DNA of 64,000 bases from Phycomyces blakesleeanus NRRL 1555(-) (lineage: Eukaryota; Mucoromycota; Mucoromycetes; Mucorales; Phycomycetaceae). The stretch spans positions 1-64,000 of the forward strand of contig NW_017265144.1 of the NCBI RefSeq assembly GCF_001638985.1. The letters run 5' to 3'. The notes under the pieces were generated by a model that made no database searches, was not told where the DNA came from, and saw nothing but the letters and a program-made list of their open reading frames with translations. Positions 1 to 10,625 of this stretch are shown here, piece after piece; within the stretch, counting starts at the first letter, position 1, and each line of letters begins with the position of its first letter. The translations under genes and the position numbers were made by a program.

Positions 1-3000
1 TTATTGACAGGAACAAGGAAAGCTGGCTATGCTTGTGATATAGTAAAGTGTATTGGATAATAGACTAGTGGAGTGTATATTGTCCGATAAGATAGGATGA
101 GGCTTCTGATATCAAATAATACTAGGAAAATCAAAGGGTTTTGTAGTGAAAGGTGAACGGTGTAAAAGTACCCGCACCATAAATATACTCAAGCTTGTCA
201 AGGACTTGTGGATCATTTGATATTTTTATTTCTTTTTCTAAATAAAGGGAATTAGATCTTTTATATTATCAGGGGGAAGCATTAACTGAGACAAGTGCAT
301 GAGTCTGTTTTTAAAGTGTCTTGAATCCTTTGGTATTGGTAAGCAAAACGTCATGAACATAGTATATTCAGTATAAGAGAAATGTGTATTATATTACACC
401 AGTTCTTACACTACTTGGTACTGGAAAGAGATAACATATAATGGACTGTTATGAAATTTTTGGTGTATACACGGTTTGTATTTCCATTCTATAGAGCATT
501 ACTGGGATTATAATGCTATTGAAATAAATCAAAATCTGGAAATAGTAAAAGAGATTTATATGAGAGCTCAAAGTGTTGGTCTACAAGGTATGGTGAAGTT
601 ATCTCGAAGTCCTTTTTAGAGAGAAGTTGTCTTTGGTAATTGCGTGAAATATAGTGCATATAATATAATTGATAGATTAATGTAGTTATAAGAAGCTTTA
701 AACCAATATACTTCTCTTCAAAAAGATTAGCTTTATTATATATAGCTACAAGAAAAATAGGATCAATAAAAAGCTTTTTTAAAAAAAAGGATTCTGCCTA
801 GACATTTACCAAAATTGAGTTTGTGTGTAAAATAGTGTTTATTGCTCTTTAATATATTTAATAATGCAGATGAGATGAGCTGTGCTAGTTTATGTAAATA
901 AGTGGTCCAGACGACTAACAGAAAAAAAAGGAATATATATCGATCTTCTCTAACAGCTTATTAGCTCAAATATTGGCAATTGACCGTTTTTCGTTTTGAA
1001 AAAAAAAAAGAAAATATAAGTGATGTTTAAGGATGGTCTTTATTGCTTTCATCTTTCGATGTTTGTATAAATATTTTGATAATTAATAAAATATTATTTT
1101 CGGTAAGATATTACTAAGCTATTGCTAAGATGTCAGAATAAACTATGCTTCTTTGGATAATTAATAATAGATAAGAGAAAGAAATAGAAATATATTATAT
1201 GCTTTGGTCAGTTAAAAATGTGAATATACACGCAATGTGTCAACTTTATAGAGCTACTCTCACTCACACAACCGACTCCATTGCTTTCTCTTTGTAAACA
1301 CACAAAAAATGGCTATCCAGTATACACCAGTAGTACCTTTAGCTAGCTGTTCCAATTCTTCTATCTATTAACTTTGGAACGACCCCCACGTACTCTTTGT
1401 TCAATTGGCTCAGATATAATCATTCACTTCTGTGTCCCATCAGAGAGTATGGGTCAAATAAGAAACTGATTTTACTTGGCTGCCTTTAAATGAAACTACT
1501 CACGTATAATAGCTACACAAGCCAATGCCTATTCCTTTGTGCTTCCATAATTGAATTGATACTTTGCTGCGGTTGTCTTTTTTCTTCTCTTACCTTTTTT
1601 ATTATCTTTTCCATTCTTTTTGCCTTAGCATTCGCAATTATCTGTACGCATGAAGTTTAAGCAACAAAAACTCGGCCATAATAATCTAATTCGATGGAAA
1701 TTACGGCTATGCCTGTTCTTTTACGGTTACGTCTGGTACTATATGCAATATATTATATACATTCACTTTTTAGATATTAAAAGAGTGTCCAATTGTATTT
1801 TGTAAATCAAGACTTTTAGCTTATCTATGCTTATTATATCATCTTTCGTTCTTTTTTTTTCATATTAAATTTCTCATTTTTAACATGATATATGATGAAT
1901 ACAAGAAGAAAGTCCTTCAATATTGTTTAAATCTGGTATCTGCGTACACTGTTTATATTATGACTGCTCACAGGATTTCACCCTTTTATCTTACTAGAAC
2001 TTATAGATGCTATCAATACAAATTGCTCGCTTATCTTTGAAAAAAGTCTATTTTTCTGATGTGTAGCTTATTGTTATAATTGAATAATAAAGGTACTTGC
2101 CATTCAACTAACCAGCAAAATTGGCTTGGCCAAAGTCTCCTATGAATGTTCCAAAGACTCAAGTCCACGTATTTACTAGACAAAAGAAAACAGTACTTAG
2201 ATTCGAATATATTTTTTGGTGGTAAACAAAATAATATATATTTATTTGTGTAAAATACAGTTAGTAATATTAACTATAGCGAATACAAGTACAAGATTTA
2301 TAAACAATTTAAATTGTCAGCCAAGAGAAGAAGTATTGTCACATAAATATTATTCGACTATACATACAATGTCTTTTCTTTTTCTATTAAAAAAAGAACA
2401 AACTATAACCATTTGTCTTTTATACGTGAGCAGAATAAAAATTACTTGTATATCTACTTAGCCTTGTATTTGCAAAAGAACCCCAATATTAAAGCACTAG
2501 CATTGAGATTTTATTTTATTCTATTTTATGAGCTATAAGCTATAGGTCATATTTTACAAGTGTGATTATAAGAGAATTTTGTGAGCTACATATAGATACA
2601 AATATATATATATATAAATGTGTGTATTATTACAATTTTTTGCTAGATAAACTATCAAAGAATTTGTTTATAGATACACGACAATGTATTTAAGAAAAAA
2701 TTCAGAGAAAGATATTTTTTATAAAGGGGCTTATCAATTCACATGCAGGTGATCAAATTACAAGGCGTATTCTTGGATTTCCTTTTTATTTTTCTTTTTT
2801 TTTGATCAGCAGAAGCACATTATCAAGATGCTTCAAATAATTTCTTTTGATAACTACAGCTATTTCTTTTATATTTTGTACAATTTTATATTCTTTACCA
2901 AATACTTCTTGTCTTAATGTGTCTGATTCAGTAGCTTTATGAGTGATTTGATAATCCTTGAAAGGAAGCAAAGAGAGTGAGAAATATATTTATGAAACTT

Positions 3001-3400
3001 GTAATATATACATGCATAAATTTGTATTTTTTTTTAGTTGCCTAGTATGTATCTATCTTGATTGTCTGCATAACCCCCCCTATTATGTACGTCACAACAG
3101 CTTTGCTTTATCTAACAATCTTCTAAGGCCTGGCCTTTATTAAACAGTGAATACTTTTATAAAATACTATAGCACAGCACTACATATAGCAAGAATATGA
3201 ACTCCAGTTTGAGGGTTGGAAAAAGCAAGGCCAGTGTTATGTTTTAAAAGAATTTATATGTTTTTTTTTCAACTTGGGTGTATACAGTTATAATCAGGTC
3301 TTTTCCTTGAAGAATATATGTAGACTTACAAAAATAGATGTCCAACTTGATCAGCACTATGCAGCATGCATTCATTCTTGGCACAACATGCCATTGATAA
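1..3400. other. AT-rich region without a recognisable gene
   Basis: No ORF here has protein-like composition supported by a recognisable domain, and no splice-linked exons could be assembled. The only stretch that reads like protein is on the minus strand at 2786-2971 (61 codons, charged and amphipathic), possibly a fossil. Short TA and T runs are common. I see no tRNA-like A and B boxes. Confidence 0.5.
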
Positions 3401-3529
3401 GCATTTTCAATGAATTTTGTTAGACCAAATCTAGAGCAGTCTCAATATCTCCCTGTCTGTTTTTTTTTCTATAAGTATAGAGCAATTTTTGTAAACTTTG
3501 GTTTTTCTTTTTTTCCTTTTTCTTTGTAC

Positions 3530-3665
3530 TAGCCGCGTCTACTGGAGGGGGCGATGGAAGGCTTCTGGTAATACATGGGTTTGTGTCCGGCCGGTCATCG
3601 TTAATACACAGAAGCCAAGATGGTCTTCCGATAGCCATGAGTTTCTTTTATGTCATGAATGGGTA
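3530..3665. other. short GC-richer segment of unknown nature
   Basis: About 130 bp is clearly richer in GC than its surroundings and open in both strands: plus frame within 3498-3680, minus frame within 3420-3638. Neither translation matches a family I know. It could be an exon of an unrecognised gene or a fossil. Confidence 0.25.
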
Positions 3666-3879
3666 GTCCAGGCATTTTAAGATAAGTATATGTACTTACA
3701 TGCTACGCGCAATGAAACTTTGAATACTAATTAATTATAGCCTGTGGAGTAGGCGACTGTAAGAGTTCAAAAGACGTTCATAAAGACTTGGCAATATTAC
3801 TTTGTTGAGCTTGTTGAACCGATTTTGGACTCTTGCGACCGACCGCTCTCTCTTTTTTTTTCTTTCTTCCAAAAGGACC

Positions 3880-4500
3880 CGATGGAGTAGTAGCCACGGG
3901 TCAACCATGGTCTATCGAGCAAGTCCCAAAGCGCGCGTGTAGCGTGTGAGCCCGTTGTCCGTATTCCCATGTATTACTGGTTGCTTTCTGTTGTCTCTTC
4001 TGGTGGGCGCGGCTGGTATCTTTTTTTTTTCTTCTTTTTGGTTAGTTCCCGTTGCTTGTTACCTCCCGTTGCTTGTTGCTTTATTATGCCTTCCACGGCG
4101 GTTTATGTTATTTCAAAGGTACTGTTGCTTGTTGCTTTTTTGTTAGTCTGTTGCTTCCGCCAGTGGGGTCTTTCTGCCAGTGGGTTTGTTGCTTCCCACT
4201 GGTAGGCCCTTTCCTCCTACCAGTGGACCTGTTATCTCTCGCCAGTGGACCTATTATCTTCTGCAGATGGGCCTTTTTATATGACGGCCAACTGCCTATT
4301 TTTCTTCCATTGTTGGCTCCATTTATTTTTCTGGCCAATTCATTATTTCCACTGGCGGGTCCATTTATATCACTGGTAGGAGCCATTTATCCCACTGGCG
4401 GGTCTGTTGCTTCCTGTTGCTTCCATCAACAATCAATTTGCCTCTGTGGCGGAACAAAATGGTTCCATTCCTGCCACAAGATTGTTGGCTATCTCATGCC
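3880..4500. repeat. GC-rich degenerate repeat block
   Basis: The block is made of scrambled short words, mainly GTTGCTTC, CCAGTGG and CCACTGG, on both strands, so the same words occur as direct and inverted repeats. It leads straight into the 93-bp tandem array. Long ORFs cross it in several frames, but the translations are low-complexity Leu/Cys/Pro strings that simply follow the repeat words, so I do not call a gene. Confidence 0.6.
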
Positions 4501-4509
4501 TTTTGGGCA

Positions 4510-4876
4510 CGTCGTCAAAAGCCGATACGGCTCACCAAAAGCCCAACAAGGGGCGCAAGAGAAAAGGCCAAACCGGCCAACAGCACAGGCCCAAGATGCG
4601 TGCCAGGTCAGAGGCCAATCCGGCTCACCAGAAGCCCAACAAGGGTCGCCAGAGAAAGGGCCAAACCGGCCAACAGCACAGGCCCAAGATGCTCGCCAGG
4701 TCAAAAGCCAATCCGGCTCACCAGAAGCCCAACAAGGGGCGCCAGAGAAAAGGCCAAACCGGTCAACAGCACAGGCCCAAGATGCGCGCCAGGTCAAAAG
4801 CCAATCCGGCTCACCAGAAGCCCAACAAGGGGCGCCAGAGAAAAGGCCAAACCGGTCAACAGCACAGTCCCAAGAT
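4510..4876. repeat. 93-bp minisatellite, four copies
   Basis: Four copies of a 93-bp unit lie head to tail, beginning near 4531, 4624, 4717 and 4810 at the word CTCACCA. The last copy is slightly degenerate. Because 93 is divisible by three, each reading frame repeats a 31-residue unit; all three plus frames and at least one minus frame stay open. One plus frame reads as Gln/Pro/Ser-rich units and another as Lys/Asn/Gly-rich units. The array is far richer in GC than its flanks. Openness in several frames argues for array expansion rather than selection for a protein. Confidence 0.85.
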
Positions 4877-5034
4877 GTGGTCAAGATCAGGGACAAAGTC
4901 CAAAATCAAATCAAAATATCTAGTCAAAAAAAAATGAAAAACAAGGGAAAAAATTCAAAACAAAAATTATACTCACAATTATCTTTACCAAATCAAAAGT
5001 TATATATACTAGCACAATATCCAAAATAGTCAAG

Positions 5035-5100
5035 TCAAGATCCATTTCTATGTCCATGTCCAAGTCCATGTCCAAGTCCAATTCCTTTCCAAATGGTCAA
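5035..5100. repeat. short GTCCA-type tandem repeat
   Basis: Imperfect direct repeats of six to twelve bases built on TCCATGTCCAAG lie between the minisatellite and the foldback element. No coding meaning is apparent. Confidence 0.6.
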
Positions 5101-5308
5101 ACAATGTCCACGTACTGCTAGAGTACTAGTTTTAGAACATACATACATACAAGCATAATTTCTATCAAGTCCAAAATCTGGGTTATACTTCCAAATCTCA
5201 AGGCCAAGCCAATTTCCAAGCAGGGGTCCAATGCAAGTTCCAAACAAAAATTATTTCTTCCAATGGCAAATTCAAATCTCAGGCATCATCCTAAGTCCTG
5301 TTGGCTGT

Positions 5309-5804
5309 GGCACGCACACTACAATAGAGTGAAGAACAGACTCCACTACCAGCCACTGGTTCCATCTTGCTTATGAACCTGGCACGTTAGCCATCTCCGG
5401 AACTATTACATACCAGGCACACGTACACTACACATTTATACCGTGGAAACCAACCATTATACAACAGGGATCTGACTTCCAAGGGGTTTGAATGGTAACA
5501 GATATGAACAATATTACTTTGTCTCTCTAATAAGTAACACTCTCAAAGTATCTACTCTTCAAAATATTGAGATACTTTGAGAGTGTTATTTATTAGAGAG
5601 ACAAGGTAATATTGTTTATATTTGACTATTCAAATCTTTTTTAATTCTTATCCTTGTTGTATGATGGTTAGTACATTGTATAAGTGGGTATTGTACGTGT
5701 GCCTGGTATGTAATAGTTCCGGAGATGGTTAATTTGTCAGATTTATTCGCAAGAAGGAACCAGTGTTTGATAGTGGAGTCTGTTCTTCACTCAATTGTGG
5801 TGCC
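5309..5804. mobile_element. foldback (long palindromic) element, about 500 bp
   Basis: Two arms of about 245 bp are inverted copies of each other. The left arm starts near 5309 and the right arm ends near 5804; the centre is near 5560, where AAGTATCTACTCTTC meets GAGATACTTTGAGAG. Shared blocks include AGTGAAGAACAGACTCCACT near the outer ends, CCATCTCCGGAACTATTACA in the middle and TTGTCTCTCTAATAA near the centre, each inverted in the other arm. Similarity by eye is roughly 85 percent. It has no transposase, so it is a non-autonomous foldback or MITE-like element. Diverged arm fragments occur near 16.0-16.25 and 17.37-17.58 kb. Confidence 0.8.
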
Positions 5805-5820
5805 TACCTCACATTTACAA

Positions 5821-5967
5821 CTCAAATCAAATCAACTCAACTCAAATCAAATCAAATCAAATCAAATCAAATCAAATCAAATCAAATCAAATCAAATCAA
5901 ATCAAATCAAATCAAATCAAATCAAATCAAATCAAATCAAATCAAATCAAATCAAATCAAATCAAAA
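5821..5967. repeat. (CAAAT)n pentanucleotide microsatellite
   Basis: About 28 almost perfect tandem copies of the five-base unit follow the right end of the foldback element, with a few CAACT variants at the left edge. ORFs across it merely translate the repeat. Confidence 0.95.
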
Positions 5968-7129
5968 CTGAAGGAACACTGCATTGGAACCTGGCTCTGG
6001 ATCGAGGCGACGCTCCGGATTGGACCAAGACTCTCTATTACAATAAGCTGCAAAATCCTCTTTACATATATACTTGCAAAGCGAATGAAATATTTCTTAA
6101 AAAAAAACGGACTGGACTGGGCTGGACTGGACTATCATGGACTTGACTATCTTATATTCTATTTAATTTAATTTAATTTGTATTTAATTTGTAAAAATCT
6201 TTGTACACAAAAATCATTTACTTTGAACAATAAAATTTTCCCTTGTTTTTCTTTGATATTATATTTATATTCTTGTCTCTTTGTTTTAAAAATAAAAACC
6301 TATTAATCTTTAAAAATATTATTAAAAGTAATATGGTTGGCGGTCTTTACCTTTGTCTCTTTCCTTGCTTTTGTTAAAATATATCTATAACGGAGTATAG
6401 GGATAAATGTAACTGAACTGCTAGACCAAAAAAAAAGAGTTAATGAGATATATGCAAAAAGACGTATAGCCCTTAGAGCCGCCAGGTAAGGAAAAGGCGG
6501 CATAATGGCTTGGAACTGTTTTTGGTCTGGAGTACTTTAGACATCTTCCTGATCTTGAAGGTTCTATTGATTAAAAACTGTTAATCTAAAGACTTTAGCT
6601 CTTGACAGTGAAAATTGAATTGGGAACGTAATATTATATTGGCTTACATACCATATATCATAAGAGTCGTTGTAAATATATAGCAATCGGTTCAATGGGT
6701 TTCCCAGAGTTGTCCCTATGACTATAGGAGTGCTAGATTATATAAAAGTCAGGCACAAATTAACCCTTTATTTCATTTTCCAATAGCCAATAATTTTCCC
6801 ATAGCTTTTTTCTTGTTAGAAAATAATGCCATTAACTATAATTCATAAAAGTGACATGAATTATTACTATTTTTTTCTTTAATAATATAGAGTTCTAAAC
6901 TCATAAGTGAAAAAATCAAACCAATTTCTTAAAGTAGTTTACAGGTTAAATTCGAAAAAGCTCATCTTTCAAAAATCTAGTCCGCAATTCTCAAATAACA
7001 ACATAATGATAGTGTTTATATGTTATCTATAACCAAAAATAAAACTATAATGTGCACACAGTAAATACTATATAAGTAATATATTTCTTATAGCTACTTA
7101 TTGAAATATATATAGCTCAGAGAAGAACA

Positions 7130-7905
7130 TGTCGAGTTTATCCGGGATGCTTTTTATGGAGAATGTCAGGTAACCATTGGGATCACCAAGGACAAGTTGT
7201 TAGAGCAGTTTCTTGCTCTTAAGGGTGTAAACCTCTTTATCTCTGCACATTAATAAACACATACAGATATATATATATATATATATATGCAAAAGTTGGA
7301 TTCGCACCACAAAAAAAACAAGGCCTGTCAAAGAAAAGAAAAAAAAACACATCAGATTTTATCCAAAGTATATCAAAATTTGTTAGCATACTCCAGCAAC
7401 ATTGAATATCTTATGAAACATGTTGTCTTTTCGTTAATAAATCTTCATCAAATACCAGCTTAATTAGTGTGAGAGGGTAATTAAATAAAACCGAATAAGC
7501 ATCAAATATTTCAATTATGCTAGTCGTATTCTATCAAGGTGTCAAAGACGTTACGGCGAAAATGGTTGTAGACGATACAGACGCACAGCTATTCCTTCAA
7601 TTTTCCAAGCAAATCCCAGCGAGTTTAGTTAGAGATAATTTCATTTCTTATTACTTTATTATGGACAATGTTTCCATACATACAAGCAAGCTTTTAAGCT
7701 ATTACTTACCCACCCACACAAAGCACATATGTAATACCCTTTTTCTATATGGCTAATTCTTAAACCCCCTTTGGGAACTGTTTTATAAAGAAAAGATTTG
7801 GTTAAAAGAAAACCAGGTCTCACTACTGATCAAGCTGTATAATGTATTAGTATTTGTAGTAAGCAATCTTTTTGAGACAATTTGTGAAGGTTAGGCTGAT
7901 AAAAA
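7130..7905 (+). pseudogene. DDE transposase relic, Tc1/mariner-like
   Basis: The best part is 7517-7756. It reads like the middle of a DDE_3 transposase: a GVKDVTAKMVV block, then FIMDNVSIHTS, where the D of MDN is the usual second catalytic Asp. Further on, near 7755, a shifted segment reads FLNPLWELF where intact relatives have NPIE, so the third acidic residue is gone. Upstream, 7130-7250 reads HVEFIRDAFYGECQ and resembles the N-terminal DNA-binding region. Stops and frame changes separate the pieces, and the stretch between them is not recognisable. It is a dead copy; no terminal repeats were identified. Confidence 0.6.
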
Positions 7906-9750
7906 CATCAATTTTTTTTAAAAATGTAAGCCTTTTCAAATTAAACCTGTGTCTACCTCAGAAAATTGATTTGGTTTTCTCATTTTTGAATGCAAAACTC
8001 TGTATAATAAGGATTCCGTTGACGATTTCTGGATCTTTTGCTCCGTGCTCAAATACCCAAATCTAATCGGTATTAAATTTGAAAGACCTTATGAAAAAAG
8101 TTCCAGAACGTAAAATAACTTGTGATAAAAGACATTATCGAAAAGGCATTGTATTAGGATCAATTCTAAACCAATTCTTTCATCGTCTAGAAAAGACAAT
8201 CATATTTGTGGGATCTTTCGATGAATATAAGCCTTTTTTATTTTACGACACTCTTTAAGATTTTGGCACAAAAGTAGAAAGGGCTAAGGTTACCCTTAAC
8301 TGCTGTGATACATACTTGCTGATTCGCTTCAACAGCTAGCTTAGCTTTATCTCTGAATTATTGAGACTTCTATGGGTAGGTTTGATTCACTTAGCTAGTA
8401 GAGAGCCAGTTTCTAACATAGTATGTTTCTCTTTGTGCCTAGCTGAGCTGCACATCAAAAACCCCTTGTCTTAATGATGTGTATTTATTTAGAATAATGC
8501 CAATCTCAATAAGATGATTAAACATGAATTCAGCCAACTTGTACCTCTCCTAGCAGTCAAATTACAGTCACAACCCACATCTACTACAAATACTGGAGCT
8601 TATTAATGTCGGGATAGACACACAGGTCTTTAAAAGCATATATATATATATTTTGCTTTAACCAACTTTTATTCTTGGGACTATAATACGTCAAGTTTGA
8701 TGGATCTAAGTCGATGAAAAGCGGAAAAATTTTTATCAACATACCACACTCCCAGTTGAACATACTTATACTTAAAATTATATTAATGGCAACGTTAGTC
8801 AATTGGACTTGAATAACCAAAAACAACCGATGTGCTAAAAACAAATATCATATATGCTTGGACGAGACAGACAAAATAAATAGATCTCTTGCATGGGAGA
8901 TTGGGGAGTACGACATTGAATATGCTCAGACGCTCTGTAAAGGGTTTATGAACAATTACATTTCTGCTTATAGTACTGTGAACAAAAAGGTGGGTGGCTT
9001 CAGTAGAATTTTTTTTAAAAGAAAATGCTTAAGGGTCTTGAGGGTGTGTAGGTAGATGTGTATTTTAAAGTAGAATTTTGGTTTAATGGTGATTCATTCT
9101 ATATATATATCTTTCCTTTTCAAATTTTTCTATCCCTTTGCTATTTCTTTGTTACTTCAGCTAAACAAGTGAAGTCATATCTCCCTTTCATTTACTTTCT
9201 TGTATCATGATTCTAAATGTTTTATCTTTGTAGTATTCTCAAGGAATAATGAGCTATTAAGAACCAAAGAAACCTCGGAAATCAGATCTTGACTTTAGAG
9301 CCTTTTTCATTCAATCCAAATCTGCTGTATGTTATTGTGTTGGTAAAAAAGAACTCTATCGAAAATTTTGTAGTGATTGTAGATATTTAGAGGACTCTAG
9401 TAATTAAGAGGATTTAAGTTATTATGCGGGCACAGAACTATACAGCCATTTTGGGACACAACGTTTACAACGTATATAGCTTGTATAGCTTGTATATATA
9501 TATATATATTGCACGTTAAAGTAATATTATTATAATAGGTTTGCTAATTAAATCTAGCTGGAAACTATATTATACGGGAATAAATCAGGACGTTATTAAT
9601 TAACTACTAATTTGACTTCTATAAGTTACTACTGATAGTTAGGGATCGGATTTAATTGCTGTGTGCTTAACCACCTTCCGCTTTACATGAGTTAAATATA
9701 CGATAAGAAAGTCCCAATTAAAGCAAAGGTAGCTCCCCATAGAAACATTT
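7906..9750. other. region with fossil-like open stretches only
   Basis: Nothing here supports a gene. A short plus-strand stretch at 8858-9055 and a minus-strand one at 8584-8844 are open but match no known family. A TA-repeat lies near 9494-9512. Confidence 0.4.
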
Positions 9751-10140
9751 GGTGTGGACAGACTAAAAGTTCAAAAAAAGGGCAAAAAAAGGGTAAAACA
9801 ACTTCATCCAGAACTTAGTCAATCAGACTAATTTATGACTGTCCACACCTTTTTTTTGTAAAAAAAAAAAGTTCAAAATTAGTTCAAAATACATATTAGA
9901 TAAAATTGTGCATATAATCCCGTCTCTGTCATTAAGTGATAACCTTTTATTGCGGGTTTTTCCAGGCCTCTCATTATATGGCACATATTATCCATGAAAA
10001 ATGCTTCTCTTCTCAAGCCTAGTGACAACGGAAGAAAGCTAGCTAATTAGAGTCGATTAAAAAATTTGCCCTTTTTTTTAGGTTCAAAAAAAGAGCAAAA
10101 AAGGGCAAAATTAATTAAAACTCTCGCCCAATGATATGAC
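9751..10140. mobile_element. MITE-like element, copy A (rearranged right end)
   Basis: It begins GGTGTGGACAGACTAAAAG followed by TTCAAAAAAAGGGC, and about 100 bp later carries the inverted end GACTGTCCACACC (to 9851). The next 200 bp match copy B at 49.8-50.1 kb in order, for example GAGTCGATTAAAAA. Its right end differs: a motif of the TTCAAAAAAAG type reappears in plus orientation at 10083, so the end looks inverted or nested. It has no coding capacity. Confidence 0.65.
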
Positions 10141-10142
10141 TT

Positions 10143-10302
10143 AGAGAATCTTCAGCAGTAGCTTTTATCCCGACTTTTATACCGCATTTGGACTTTTAGA
10201 TAAAAGAGAAAAACTTCTGGGTGGAGTGGCTTTTTTTTATGTAAAAGTGACAATTTTTGATTCCAGATAAAATAAAAGTTAGCCGACTGCTGAAGATGCT
10301 CT
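10143..10302. mobile_element. 160-bp MITE with inverted ends
   Basis: The left end GAGAATCTTCAGCAGT (10144) and the right end ACTGCTGAAGATGCTC (to about 10301) are inverted copies apart from one base. The similarity continues inwards through an AT-rich CTTTTAT block. It contains no ORF and lies directly against the preceding MITE-like element. Confidence 0.65.
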
Positions 10303-10625
10303 GAGAAGATGCTCTTAGAGATATCCTATTTCAAATTGTTAGCCAATGATATTCTCTTATTTTTCATGCCAAACTGCCTTTAAGAATTTACCAGTAAAAA
10401 AAGAGGGAAAATATTTGATATATCCGCATTTATGTCTAGTTAGTGTAGTTAGTCGAACCAGATTAAATTGATCAATGTTTCAATCGCCGTGTATAACATC
10501 AAAGACAGTGTAGTACCCGACATTTGAAGAAAAAAAATTTGAAAATGAATGCATAAAGGCCGCTAATAATAAAAACTTCTTTTAACTTTTGATTTCTCTC
10601 TCTCTCTCTTTATACAATTATTATT

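Noticed and set aside
4052..5029. 325-codon plus-strand ORF over the GC island
   Set aside because: It follows repeat words, is Leu/Cys-rich then a tandem unit, and other frames over the same DNA are equally open. No domain was recognised, so I list only the repeats.
5725..6171. 148- and 127-codon ORFs containing NQIKS repeats
   Set aside because: They are translations of the (CAAAT)n microsatellite and foldback arm.
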